From NCBI RefSeq assembly GCF_013177315.1, contig NZ_CP053661.1, forward strand, positions 3,348,001 to 3,412,000: 64,000 nt of DNA. The letters run 5' to 3'. Positions within the stretch are counted from its first letter, which is position 1. Every line of letters starts with the position of its first letter. The position numbers were made by a program, and so were the translations under genes. Source of the DNA: Thermoleptolyngbya sichuanensis A183. Its GTDB lineage: Bacteria > Cyanobacteriota > Cyanobacteriia > Elainellales > Elainellaceae. The notes under the pieces are model-generated. The model saw only the letters and a list, made by a program, of their open reading frames with translations. It was not told where the DNA came from and searched no databases. Positions 52,988-62,203 of this stretch are shown here, one piece after another.

Positions 52988-55588
52988 GTGCGATCGCCCC
53001 GTTTCTCACCCGCCTCGTTCTCGTTATCCAGCCTGCAACAAGCCTGCGACAGGCCTGCAACCGTCCAAATTTTACCGCTGTCGTTCTTGCCGTTCCCTCC
53101 CGTGAGCCAGAGTTCCCCTCGTCAGAATTTGACCTTTAATCAGCAGAGCTACCTGCGGCTCAAGCTGGCGCTGAGCCTGAATCTGCGCCGACAGGTATTT
53201 ATCGCCGTATGCGATGATTTGCCCCTGCGCGATCGCCTCGCGTCCCAACTCCAGGCAGATTTCTCCAACCCGTCGCCGATTCACCAAGGCGATCGCGCTT
53301 TTTGGGAAGTGGGAGAACGCCGCTATCCCCGGCTGGTGACGCTCGATCTCAACCTGTCTGACCCAAATCCGATTGTGCAGGTGGCGCAATGGCTAGCAGA
53401 TTCGCCGCCGCCGATGAATGGCAAACGGCGATCGCCCGTACCCGCCTTTCAGTTTTTGGGGATCGAGCAACTCACGCGCCAGTCTCCGACCACTCAGCGC
53501 ATGTTCATCACCCGTTTACAGGGCATCGAGCGCAGCCTACCCGTGCTGGATTCTAGCCTGCTATTTTGGATGCCACAGCCCTGGTTTCGGCTGTTGCCCC
53601 AGTCGGCGCTGGAGTTTTGGCGCTGTCGAACGGGCGTGTTTGAGTTTGTTGGGGAGCCGACCCCGCGCCCACCAAGAACGATGACCCCCATCGTCAGCAC
53701 AGCCCCCGCAGCCCAACGCCCGCCCAGCCCGTCGCCCAATCCGTCGCCCAATTCACTGTCCAATAGCGCCGCCTCTTCTCCACCTGCGGCTCGCGCTGTG
53801 ACACAACCCACGCCCCAAAAAGCCCCGCCCGCTGCACAGGCACCTGCCAAGGTAGACGTAGCCCAAAAAGTTGAAAAAGTTGAAAAAGTTGAGACGCCGA
53901 GCGCCAAAGCGCCAGAATCCAAACGACCCGCCGAGGCTGGCGCAAGTCCTCCTGTGAATCCCTGGGCGATCGCCCCGTCTGCTCCACCTGCGGCCCCGAC
54001 TGGAACGGTTCGCCCCGTCTCGCCTGCGAACCCCTCTGCAAAGTCCCCAGCGGCCTCATCAGCCCGCCCTGCGGCGATCGCCAAACCGCCTGCATCCCCA
54101 GTGGCCGCCCCGCCGACTGCCTCGTCTGCTGCTGCCAAACCGTCGTCTAGCCTCGTTTCTGGCTCGTTTCGGCTAGATGCCGCGCAGACTCCGACTCCCT
54201 CCTCGGTTTCCGTTGGGCGATCGCCTGCGACATCGGCAGCCATCGGAAAACCGCCAACGCCTCCAGCAGACTCGTCAGCCAGCCCGCCGCCCCCCACCCC
54301 GCCCCAGCCGCCACTGGCTAACCTAGCCCCGCCGACCGATCCCGACGCGCAGATCACTCGATTGCTGGAGCAAATTGCCCATCTGCATCGACAGTCGGCC
54401 TCAGCGGCTCAATTGCAGGACGCTTATCGCACGCTGGGGGATGCCTATCGCGATCGCATTGAGCAGGGCGATACCAGTCTGCCCACCCTAATGGCTGCGC
54501 TGCAAGCCTATGAGCAGGTGATGGTGCGCCTGCCGGATAAATCGCCATTGTGGACTGATTTGCTGAATGACGTGGGCAATCTCTGCTGGCTGCTGTCGCG
54601 CAACTCGTCTGCCCCTGACCAAGTGTTGCCAAACCTGCGGCAGGCGATCCAGTCCTACCAACTCGCGCTCAAGAAGCTGGACACCCACACCCAGGCCCAG
54701 AGCTATCCCATGCTGCACAACAACCTGGGAGCAGCCTACGCCGATTTGGCCCGCTACGAGCAGCCCGTTGAGAATTTACAGAAATCGGCGCAATCCTACC
54801 GAGAGGCGCTGCGCTATCGGGATGCCAGCAGCGATCCTGCCCGCTACGCCTCGACGCAGAATAACCTGGGCACGACTTACTGGAATCTGGCACAGCACCA
54901 CCAGCCCAAAGAGTCCCTGAAGCGGGCGATCGCCGCCTATCAGGAAGCGCTGAAACATCCCAATAGCCAGCCGCCGCTGAGCTACGCCATGATCCAAAAC
55001 AACCTGGGCACGGCGCTGTGGAGTTTGGCGCAGATCGAGCAGCCAGAGGTCTACCTGCCCAAGGCGATCGCCGCCTATCGTCAATCGCTTCAGCAGCGCA
55101 CCCTGGATGCGGCTCCAGCCGCCTTTGCCGCCACGCAAAACAACCTGGGCACGGCCCTCTGGCATCTGGCGCTGTGTCTGGGCGATCGCCCCCAAGAGCA
55201 GCTTCAAAAGCTCCAGGCAGCCATCCAGGCTTACGAAGCCGCATTGCAGGGCGTAGCAAAGCTTGAAGCGCTATCCAGCCCAGCCATGCTCAGCTTTGAC
55301 CCCGCCACCACACACAACAACCTCGGCCTTGCCTATTTCCACATTGCCACCCAGGTTCCCCGGCTCTTGGGCACTGCGCCAGAGGTTGCCCCCCTCGAAA
55401 AAGCGCTGCACCACCATCTCCAGGCCGCCACCCGATGGCAGCACCAGCCGGAACTGCGGCAAGCGGCGATGCAGAGCGTGTTGCAAACCCTGAAAGCCTT
55501 TTACGAACTGTTTGGAACGGCAGGGCAAAATCAGGCGCTCTCGACCGTACCTGCCCACTTGCTACCCGAACTCTTGCCCCGCCTATAG
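52988..55588 (+). CDS. TPR protein with N-terminal conserved domain and Pro/Ala linker
   Basis: 866 residues, without signal peptide. N-terminal domain (about 45-225; SYLRLKLALSLNLRRQVFIAVCDDLPLRDRL, FLGIEQLTRQSP, LLFWMPQPWFRLLPQSAPEFW-like) is conserved in cyanobacteria but not named. A 230-residue Pro/Ala/Ser-rich linker with a KVEKVEKVE repeat follows. The C-terminal half (about 455-830) contains at least seven TPR units (NNLGTALWSLAQ, NNLGTTYWNLAQ). It is probably a cytosolic scaffold. Start GTG 52988 is uncertain; GTG 53102 is an alternative just before the conserved domain. Confidence 0.75.
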   Translation: MRSPRFSPASFSLSSLQQACDRPATVQILPLSFLPFPPVSQSSPRQNLTFNQQSYLRLKLALSLNLRRQVFIAVCDDLPLRDRLASQLQADFSNPSPIHQGDRAFWEVGERRYPRLVTLDLNLSDPNPIVQVAQWLADSPPPMNGKRRSPVPAFQFLGIEQLTRQSPTTQRMFITRLQGIERSLPVLDSSLLFWMPQPWFRLLPQSALEFWRCRTGVFEFVGEPTPRPPRTMTPIVSTAPAAQRPPSPSPNPSPNSLSNSAASSPPAARAVTQPTPQKAPPAAQAPAKVDVAQKVEKVEKVETPSAKAPESKRPAEAGASPPVNPWAIAPSAPPAAPTGTVRPVSPANPSAKSPAASSARPAAIAKPPASPVAAPPTASSAAAKPSSSLVSGSFRLDAAQTPTPSSVSVGRSPATSAAIGKPPTPPADSSASPPPPTPPQPPLANLAPPTDPDAQITRLLEQIAHLHRQSASAAQLQDAYRTLGDAYRDRIEQGDTSLPTLMAALQAYEQVMVRLPDKSPLWTDLLNDVGNLCWLLSRNSSAPDQVLPNLRQAIQSYQLALKKLDTHTQAQSYPMLHNNLGAAYADLARYEQPVENLQKSAQSYREALRYRDASSDPARYASTQNNLGTTYWNLAQHHQPKESLKRAIAAYQEALKHPNSQPPLSYAMIQNNLGTALWSLAQIEQPEVYLPKAIAAYRQSLQQRTLDAAPAAFAATQNNLGTALWHLALCLGDRPQEQLQKLQAAIQAYEAALQGVAKLEALSSPAMLSFDPATTHNNLGLAYFHIATQVPRLLGTAPEVAPLEKALHHHLQAATRWQHQPELRQAAMQSVLQTLKAFYELFGTAGQNQALSTVPAHLLPELLPRL

Positions 55589-55722
55589 TTCCGCTGTGTT
55601 AAGCAGCCTGTAGGACGCAATCTGTAGCATTCGTGTAGCACGCAGCCTGCAAGAACCATACGTCCAGTCCATACTTTTCCATAAGGACACCACTTGCTTT
55701 TTCTCCTATCGTTGAAAGCGCC

Positions 55723-55813
55723 AGGACTTACGCACCTGCGATACGTTTTCTAGGTTTTGGACGGTTTCTCGTGAGCTGCGCCCGCGAGGAGTCGTCCAAC
55801 TGCGTGAGTCCTA
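55723..55813 (+). mobile_element. 91-bp inverted-repeat element, family 3, copy F
   Basis: AGGACTTACGCACC left, TGCGTGAGTCCTA right; the interior hairpin has several mismatches. It is eight bases upstream of a family-1 MITE. Confidence 0.75.
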
Positions 55814-55821
55814 AGCGTTAA

Positions 55822-55984
55822 GAGGGTGTTTGAAAAGGTATCGCCTGTAATGTTAAGCACTCAGAGATCCCCCCTAGCCCCCCTTAAAAAGGGGGGAAAC
55901 CGCCTTAAAGTCCCCCTTTTTAAGGGGGATTTAGGGGGATCTTGCACGCTTTGCTACAAACAGTAGGACTTTTCAAACATCCTC
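55822..55984 (+). mobile_element. 163-bp MITE, family 1, copy 3
   Basis: Same ends and length as copies at 3319 and 6503, flanked by TAA (55819-55821 and 55985-55987). Together with copy F it fills most of the gap before the substrate-binding protein gene. Confidence 0.85.
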
Positions 55985-56096
55985 TAAGGGATGCCAACCA
56001 ATTGGGTTAATAAACCCATCGACTGACTTTGCTGCGGCATCACTCAAGCTAAAATCCATAGACGACTTTAGGAGAACCATAGGAGAACATGGTGCA

Positions 56097-57527
56097 ATGA
56101 TGAAACGCTTCACATCGTTCAAGTCTGCCAAGTCTCGGTCTGCTAATTCTGCAAACCCTACTGAAACGACCACTCCAAAATTTAAGACTCTAACCCACCC
56201 AGGCGCATTAGCCAATGGTTCAGGCACATTGGGGCTGCGCTGGCTGGGACGAGGCGGGGCGATCGCCCTCCTGTTGGCCACAGCCGCCTGCCAACCGCCT
56301 ACGCCGACCAGTAGCACGTCTAGCCCAGCCGCCAGCCCAGCCACAGGCGGATCGGGTGCGCTGAAACTGGGGACGCTGTTGCCTGTCACGGGCGACCTGG
56401 CTCAATATGGACAGCCCATGCAAGATAGCGTCGGGTTCTTGGTGGAAACCGTCAATGCCTGTGGAGGCGTGATGGGGCAACCCGTGCAACTGGTGTCCGA
56501 GGACGACCAGACTGATCCAGCCGCAGGTGCATCGGGCATGACCAAGCTGGCCGAGGTGGATCGAGTCGGCGCAGTGGTGGGCGCGGCCGCCAGTTCCGTC
56601 TCCAGCGCTGCTGTGGATATCGCAGTGCGAAATCAGGTCGTGCAAATCTCCCCCTCCAGCACCAGTCCTGTATTTACCGAGCGGGCGAAGAAGGGAGAAT
56701 TTAACGGCTTTTGGCTGCGAACTGCGCCCCCCGACACCTTCCAGGGTGACGCGCTAGCCCAACTCGCCAATCAGGAAGGCATCAAAACGATCGCCATCCT
56801 CGCCATCAACAATGACTACGGCAACGGACTCGTCCAGTCCTTTGTGCCTGCCTTCAAAGCCTTGGGCGGCACGGTCGTCAACGAATCCAACCCCACCAAA
56901 TACGCCCCCAACGCCACCAGTTTTGACTCGGAAGTGGGCAGCGCCTTTGGCAGCAAACCCGATGCCGTGCTGATCATTGCCTATCCCGAATCGGGCAGCA
57001 TCATTCTCAAAGCTGCCCAAGAGCAGGGCTTCCTCGACGGCACGACCAAGGTGCTTTTCACCGACGGCATGAAGACCGACAACCTGGCGGAACTGGTCGG
57101 CAAGACGGCCGACGGCAAGTTCATCGTGACGGGCATGATGGGCACGGCCCCCAGCGCAGGTGGCCCAGGGCTAAACGACTTCCGCGATCGCTACCGAGAA
57201 AAGTTCAACCGCGATCCACAGGTCTATGACCCCAATAGCTGGGACGCGGCGGCGCTCCTTGTTCTGGCAGCAGAAGCAGCCAAGAGCGGCAGTGGCCCCG
57301 CCATAAAAGACAGTATCCGCAGCGTGTCTAACCCCCCAGGTGAACAAACGACCGACATCTGCACAGCGCTGGCCCTTGTTCGCGAGGGCAAGGACGTAGA
57401 CTTTCAGGGGGCAAGCGGCAGCCTGGACTTTGACGAGCAGGGTGACGTGGTGGGCAGCTACGACGTTTGGACGGTTAATGATGCCGGACAAATCGAGGTC
57501 AAGTCCACGATTAACGTCGGCGGATAA
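56097..57527 (+). CDS. branched-chain-amino-acid-type ABC substrate-binding lipoprotein
   Basis: 476 residues, Peripla_BP_6 (type I periplasmic-binding fold; LivK/UrtA superfamily). A long N-region leads to a lipobox LLLATAAC (Cys65). Ligand-domain motifs: LKLGTLLPVTGDLAQYGQPM, SVGFLVETVNACGGVMGQPV, and VGAAASSVSSAAVDIA. The 45-residue pre-signal extension is odd; a start nearer the hydrophobic segment is possible but no ATG is available. No permease or ATPase is adjacent. The ligand (amino acid, urea or other) is unknown. Confidence 0.87.
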   Translation: MMKRFTSFKSAKSRSANSANPTETTTPKFKTLTHPGALANGSGTLGLRWLGRGGAIALLLATAACQPPTPTSSTSSPAASPATGGSGALKLGTLLPVTGDLAQYGQPMQDSVGFLVETVNACGGVMGQPVQLVSEDDQTDPAAGASGMTKLAEVDRVGAVVGAAASSVSSAAVDIAVRNQVVQISPSSTSPVFTERAKKGEFNGFWLRTAPPDTFQGDALAQLANQEGIKTIAILAINNDYGNGLVQSFVPAFKALGGTVVNESNPTKYAPNATSFDSEVGSAFGSKPDAVLIIAYPESGSIILKAAQEQGFLDGTTKVLFTDGMKTDNLAELVGKTADGKFIVTGMMGTAPSAGGPGLNDFRDRYREKFNRDPQVYDPNSWDAAALLVLAAEAAKSGSGPAIKDSIRSVSNPPGEQTTDICTALALVREGKDVDFQGASGSLDFDEQGDVVGSYDVWTVNDAGQIEVKSTINVGG

Positions 57528-57909
57528 AATTGGCGGGTAGCGTCGCCAGATAGCGCCCGACGACCTCGGTTCACCCGGAAAAAGACTTTGCCTGAACCCA
57601 ATGCAGCGATGAAGGCATGGAGGGTTCAGGCAAAGCCTAAATGGTCGGTATATTGCCAGAGTCGGTATATTGCCAGATATTGCCAGTATTTGGAATTCTG
57701 AAGGCTTGGCTGAAGATCCTTAGCCCAAGACATCAGCCCAAGACATCGAGCCAAGAGCGATCCAGGGTGGAACGAGCTCAGCAGCCCTTCTCAAGCAGCC
57801 CTTCTCAAAAGAGATGCAAAGAGATATGGCAAAGTCAGACCCGCACACGCTGACAGGGCTGAGGTGCTTTGAAATCCTCGAAAGCCAGTTAAAACCTGGA
57901 GGCTAAAAC
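57528..57909. other. intergenic region with short repeats
   Basis: Contains GTCGGTATATTGCCAGA twice (57640-57675), a duplicated CAGCCCTTCTCAA (57780-57805) and a duplicated AGCCCAAGACATC (57721-57745). A 70-residue frame at 57641 is built from these repeats and is not considered a gene. Confidence 0.5.
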
Positions 57910-58242
57910 TTAGCTGCCTGCGGAAACCAACTTGCGCTGCTTTTCAATTTGGAGCTGCTGGAGCAGGGCCTCGGCCTCGGCGCGGAGGTGCAACAGCTCA
58001 AGCTGATGGGCTTTGTCGTAGGGAAGCTTGTTCAGCTCTGGAGCGGGGGCGGCTGAAACAAGACTGCGATCGCTCTCAACTGCGGGGTTATCTAGCATAG
58101 CTCGGTCACCAACGTTACCAACTACAACGTCACCAACTACAACGTCACCAACAATGGGAGAAACAGACGCATCCACAGAAACATTCACTGCTTGACCAGT
58201 AGAAACCTGATCCAAAGACAGATGCAAAGTTGCGCTAGTCAT
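57910..58242 (-). CDS. small protein with C-terminal coiled coil, unknown
   Basis: 110 residues. The N-terminal half contains a 15-bp-repeat-encoded stretch (DVVVGDVVVGNVGD); the C-terminal half is a conserved-looking charged helix (LNKLPYDKAHQLELLHLRAE and ALLQQLQIEKQRK) found in short cyanobacterial hypothetical proteins. No domain is named. It may bind another protein through the coiled coil. The ATG at 58242 starts MTSATLHLSLDQ. Confidence 0.55.
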   Translation of the reverse strand: MTSATLHLSLDQVSTGQAVNVSVDASVSPIVGDVVVGDVVVGNVGDRAMLDNPAVESDRSLVSAAPAPELNKLPYDKAHQLELLHLRAEAEALLQQLQIEKQRKLVSAGS

Positions 58243-58923
58243 TTGTACTCACTCACACCATTAAGTAATCTTAACTTAGTGCTAAAGATCGATCCTAGTC
58301 AAATCATTGATGCACCCACCGCAGAATGTGGCAGTTTGGGCACTGGTCAGCGTCCCGACCAAACGGCAGCGCGATCGCACTCAGTTGCGCCTGTTCTGAC
58401 GGGTTACGCAGCAAGCCCTCTGCGGGTAGACTTGAGATCCATCCCCCATTTCGCTCTGTTCCTCATTTCACTCCAATTGTGCGATCGCCTTGTGCGATTG
58501 CCTTGTGCGATCGCACACTCGCTGAACATGCCTTCCTCAGACCGCTTTTTCAAACTGCTTTTTCAAATCGAGCCTGAGTCTGAATCGAGTCCGAGTCTGA
58601 TGAAGCCTCAGCCACTATAGGCGAAAATGGGAATCTTGAAACGAGTTTTGTAGCACCCTTTTAGAGATAGCCTTTTGAACACAGCGTCTAGATTCAGTAG
58701 TCCGAGCTTTTTGGAGCGGGGTTGAGACTGAAATACTAAATCTCAGTCTGAATCTCAATCTGAATCTTCAAAATTGACCTTCCAGCTAAAAGACTCCTGT
58801 TTTGCCCAATTAGTTGCCTGAAACCAACGCCACTTTTCGATAAAACTGCTTTTCAGCAAAACCGCTGCTTTTCAGCAAAACCGCTTTTCACCGCTTTTCA
58901 AACTTACGCTCAGTGATATTGCC
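58243..58923. other. intergenic region before thrC
   Basis: No convincing gene. Short tandem repeats are present: TGCGATCGCCT units near 58481-58512, AATCTCAGTCTG units near 58738-58765, and GCTTTTCAGCAAAACC units at 58841-58902 close to the thrC start. Confidence 0.5.
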
Positions 58924-60048
58924 GTGACCCTGACTTCTGATTCTCATCTGGTTCAACCTGTTGATCGACCTGCAAGTTCTGCCAGCAGCGCAGCTGCCTG
59001 GGGCGGGCTGATCGAAACCTATCGCCGCTATCTGCCCGTGACGGCGCAAACGCCCGTGGTGACGCTGCTAGAGGGCAATACGCCGCTGATCCCCGTGCCG
59101 GCGATCGCCCAAGAGATTGGTCGCGGCGTGCAGGTGTTTGTCAAGTACGACGGGCTGAACCCGACGGGCAGTTTCAAAGACCGGGGCATGACCATGGCCA
59201 TTTCCAAAGCCAAGGAAGCCGGAGCCGAAGCGGTGATCTGTGCCAGCACGGGCAATACCTCCGCTGCGGCCGCCGCCTACGCTAGACGGGGGGGGCTGCG
59301 TCCCTTTGTGCTAATTCCCGATGGCTATGTGGCGGTGGGCAAGCTGGCCCAGGCGCTCCTCTATGGCGCAGAAGTGCTAGCGATTCAGGGCAACTTTGAC
59401 CGGGCGCTGCAAATTGTGCGCGACATGGCAGAGCATTACCCAATTACGCTGGTGAACTCGGTCAATCCCTACCGCCTAGAGGGGCAAAAGACCGCTGCCT
59501 TTGAAATTGTAGACGTGCTGGGCACTGCGCCCGACTGGCTCTGCATTCCCGTCGGCAACGCGGGCAACATCACCGCCTACTGGATGGGCTTTTGCCAATA
59601 TCACCAGGAAGGCAAGTGCGATCGCCTGCCCCGGATGATGGGCTTTCAGGCGGCGGGCGCATCGCCCCTGGTCAGCGGGGCCCCAGTTCCCCATCCCGAA
59701 ACGCTGGCCACCGCAATCCGCATTGGCAACCCCGCAAGTTGGGAAAAGGCGATCGCCGTCCGAGATGCCAGCCAGGGCGAGTTCAACGCCGTCACCGACG
59801 AAGAAATTTTGGCCGCCTACCGCCTGCTGGCCAGCCGCGAGGGTATTTTCTGCGAACCCGCCAGCGCCTCTTCTGTGGCGGGCCTGCTCAAGGTAAAAGA
59901 TCGCGTGCCTGCGGAAGCTACTGTCGTCTGCGTCCTCACAGGAAATGGGCTAAAAGACCCCGACACCGCCATCAAGCATTGCGAAAACCAGTTCAAAGGC
60001 GGCATTGCGCCGGAGTTGGAGGCCGTCGCGCAGGCAATGGGATTTTAG
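58924..60048 (+). CDS. thrC: threonine synthase
   Basis: 374-residue PLP enzyme, last step of threonine synthesis (O-phosphohomoserine to threonine). The PLP lysine is Lys85 in [10 protein letters not shown]; the phosphate loop is [14 protein letters not shown]. The glycine-rich [16 protein letters not shown] segment binds substrate. GTG at 58924 is used as start (MTLTSDSH). The size fits the class without the long N-terminal extension seen in plants and yeast. A 16-bp tandem repeat lies directly upstream. Confidence 0.96.
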   Translation: MTLTSDSHLVQPVDRPASSASSAAAWGGLIETYRRYLPVTAQTPVVTLLEGNTPLIPVPAIAQEIGRGVQVFVKYDGLNPTGSFKDRGMTMAISKAKEAGAEAVICASTGNTSAAAAAYARRGGLRPFVLIPDGYVAVGKLAQALLYGAEVLAIQGNFDRALQIVRDMAEHYPITLVNSVNPYRLEGQKTAAFEIVDVLGTAPDWLCIPVGNAGNITAYWMGFCQYHQEGKCDRLPRMMGFQAAGASPLVSGAPVPHPETLATAIRIGNPASWEKAIAVRDASQGEFNAVTDEEILAAYRLLASREGIFCEPASASSVAGLLKVKDRVPAEATVVCVLTGNGLKDPDTAIKHCENQFKGGIAPELEAVAQAMGF

Positions 60049-60157
60049 GAATTTGATCGATTGCGATTTTGGATTTGCGGTGAGGAACTTTAAGCGACTC
60101 TTGTTCTCCTGCTCACCACGCAGGAGAACTCGACGGTTTACCCATGCCCTCAGCGGG

Positions 60158-60400
60158 TTAATCCAATCGCTTGGCCCAATATTCGTCCAGATACAGCCGC
60201 AAAAAGTCTCGTGCTGCCGTCGGATTGAGCGTGTCCAACGCCGCCACAATCGCAGGAATTGATTCTGCGGTAGGATCTCGCGTTTCGTTAAACCAATTGT
60301 TGACCGTGCCACGACTAATGCCCATCGTTACGGCCAGGCGATTTTGGCTAATGCCATAGGTGGTTAGAACAGTTCTTAGCGCGTTGCCTGCTTTACCCAT
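60158..60400 (-). CDS. Xre-family HTH protein
   Basis: 80 residues, almost all a Cro/C1-type HTH: NALRTVLTTYGISQNRLAVTMGIS-like with recognition helix RGTVNNWFNE. The C-terminal tail (FLRLYLDEYWAKRLD) is short. It is probably a small DNA-binding regulator; targets are unknown. It diverges from the 87-residue gene at 60462, whose promoter it could control. Confidence 0.82.
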   Translation of the reverse strand: MGKAGNALRTVLTTYGISQNRLAVTMGISRGTVNNWFNETRDPTAESIPAIVAALDTLNPTAARDFLRLYLDEYWAKRLD

Positions 60401-60461
60401 GCCCTCATCGTGTCAGAGGGTTTTGACGGAGTAAATGTCCCCAACTGGAGACAAATAGGCT

Positions 60462-60725
60462 ATGATTGCGGATGTCACCAATTGGATACATCGCTCTATG
60501 GCAGGAGAATTCCCTACTGATGAACCCACGCCCCGTGCCGCCAAAGCCTGTTCCCATTACAACAAGATGATTTTAGTTGGCGCACCGGACTGGGTGAGCG
60601 GCACGATCGCCCGCCCGCACAGCGCTGGCATTGCCCATGTCCGGGACTGGAGCCGTTTAGTGCCTACGCAAAATCCGGGCGAAGTGATGAGTCTTTTGCA
60701 AAGGCCGCACCGCATGAGTGACTAA
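60462..60725 (+). CDS. small hypothetical protein
   Basis: 87 residues with no recognised domain, membrane helix or signal. Composition is normal for a soluble protein (NWIHRSMAGEFPTDEPTP, ILVGAPDWVSGTIARP). It is divergent from the Xre gene with a 61-base gap, which fits a regulator-target pair. The coding call is moderate. Confidence 0.45.
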   Translation: MIADVTNWIHRSMAGEFPTDEPTPRAAKACSHYNKMILVGAPDWVSGTIARPHSAGIAHVRDWSRLVPTQNPGEVMSLLQRPHRMSD

Positions 60726-60728
60726 AGG

Positions 60729-60790
60729 CAACTGTGCAGCCAAAGGTTCAGCCAACTGTGCAGCCAACTGTGCAGCCAACTGTGTAGCGA
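60729..60790 (+). repeat. 12-bp tandem repeat (CAACTGTGCAGC)
   Basis: About five degenerate units just after the 87-residue gene. Confidence 0.7.
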
Positions 60791-60813
60791 AAGGAAGACT
60801 GTGCGATCGCCCC

Positions 60814-60917
60814 TAATATTTGCCGCCCCGGATATTTGCCGTCCCTAATATTTGCCGTCCCTAATATTTGCCGCCCCGGATATTTGCCGTCCCTAATATT
60901 TGCCGCTATTTGCCGCT
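60814..60917 (+). repeat. 16-bp tandem array (TAATATTTGCCGTCCC)
   Basis: Six units alternate between TAATATTTGCCG(T/C)CCC and GGATATTTGCCGTCCC, ending in two shortened units. No spacers, so it is not CRISPR. Confidence 0.85.
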
Positions 60918-61039
60918 CCTGCATCGTTGAGGTTCCGGTTTAAGGGCGATCGCGCTCCTGCCCAGCTTCAGGGTTTAAACGGGCTAAGATCGGTTCGACG
61001 GGCAATTTGACGAACGGCGTTTACAAGAATTCTGTCGTG

Positions 61040-61684
61040 ATGAAGCGGGCGAGGCGGGGCTATCTGGTCGATGCGGCGGGGCGATCGCTCCCTAGCGTCA
61101 GCACGATTCTCAACGCTACCAAGCCGCCAGAGGCACGAGAGGCGCTGGCAAAATGGCGCGATCGCCTGGGGGCAGAGGAGGCAGGACGCATCGCCACCGC
61201 TGCCAGCCGTCGGGGCAGTCAGACCCACGCCCACATCCGCCGCTATCTGGCAGGCGAACATCCCACCTGTCCTGATGCAGTGCGCCCCTACTGGGAAAGC
61301 CTGGAGCCGATTGTTGCAGAAATCCAGAACGTGCGGCTGCTAGAAGCGCCCGTGTTTCACTATGACCTGGGCTATGCAGGCAAAGTGGACTGCGTAGCCA
61401 GCTATCGCGGCGTGCCCTGCGTGCTGGACTGGAAAACGGGCGATCGCCCTAAGGGCAGTATCGAGCGGCTGTATGACGGCCCACTGCAACTGGCGGCCTA
61501 CTGCGGCGCGGTGAACCATTACTGCGAAGCCGAGAAGATTCACATCCGCGAAGCCATGCTGGTAGTGGCCATTCCCCATCAGCCCGCCGAGGTGTTCTGG
61601 TTTGAACCGGGGGCGATCGCCCAATACTGGGGCCAGTGGCAGCGGCGCGTAGGGGAATACTATCGGCGCATGGGGTCGAAATAG
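61040..61684 (+). CDS. PD-(D/E)XK superfamily nuclease (MGME1/RecB-like)
   Basis: 214 residues from ATG 61040 (TTG 61007 would add 11). The C-terminal two-thirds carry the PD-(D/E)XK core: GYAGKVDCVASY supplies the metal Asp, VLDWKTGDRP the Asp-x-Lys, and LQLAAYCGAVN the RecB-type Q-x3-Y motif. N-terminal part PSVSTILNATKPP and RGSQTHAHIRRYL resemble MGME1-type exonucleases that act on single-stranded DNA ends. It stands alone downstream of the 16-bp array. Role in repair or in phage-derived functions is open. Confidence 0.82.
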   Translation: MKRARRGYLVDAAGRSLPSVSTILNATKPPEAREALAKWRDRLGAEEAGRIATAASRRGSQTHAHIRRYLAGEHPTCPDAVRPYWESLEPIVAEIQNVRLLEAPVFHYDLGYAGKVDCVASYRGVPCVLDWKTGDRPKGSIERLYDGPLQLAAYCGAVNHYCEAEKIHIREAMLVVAIPHQPAEVFWFEPGAIAQYWGQWQRRVGEYYRRMGSK

Positions 61685-62203
61685 CCGAAAAATAGCGGCG
61701 ATCGTCCTTCCGCAAAGAGCATGAATTGATGATGTACTGACCAACACTTTATTTCAGTGCTGAAAGTTTGGTTAGATTATCAAGGTGCGTCTGCAAACCG
61801 AGAATTTACGGAGAAACCTTGAAAGAGAATTACCTGAGTCCATTCTCTGGGCAGAGGGAGATAGTTCAACCTCCAGTTATTGAGAATACTCTCAATTGGC
61901 TCCAGTAGCAGATCCGTGAAATTGCGGATACACTCAGGAAAGGGCGATCGCCCCAAAAAGTCCGATCCTAGACCTTTGTCAGGCTATTTCGTTCGATAGT
62001 CCGTGTTCTTTAAAGTCCCTTCTTTTTTTCGCCAGTTTGCAGACTTTTTCTAGCGCATACTGGTCAAAGTATTGCGAAGAGGTCGATCCATACAGAAGGG
62101 GGTGGGGGGCATTTGCCGATTAAGAGTTGAAGCGTAGTATTGTTTAGACTGATAGTAACGCTTTTCAAAAATTAAATTCATAAGTGTATAGCTGTGGTGA
62201 GCG
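61685..62203. other. long leader region before the Crp-family gene
   Basis: 519 bases without a convincing gene. It includes an 18-bp imperfect palindrome, ATTGAGAATACTCTCAAT (61879-61896), and an AT-rich stretch with GTTTAGACTGATAGTAACG near 62139 that may hold the promoter. Confidence 0.45.

Noticed and set aside
53494-54357. 287-residue Gly/Ala-rich frame on the minus strand
   Set aside because: Shadow of the Pro/Ala linker of the TPR protein.
57641-57853. 70-residue frame after the substrate-binding protein
   Set aside because: Built from short duplications, no ribosome-binding site, no recognisable features.
58192-58620. 142-residue frame before thrC
   Set aside because: Overlaps the start of a more plausible minus-strand gene and contains HIP1 and other repeats; no domain.
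60814-60917. possible CRISPR array
   Set aside because: 16-bp units are head-to-tail without spacers, and no cas genes are present.
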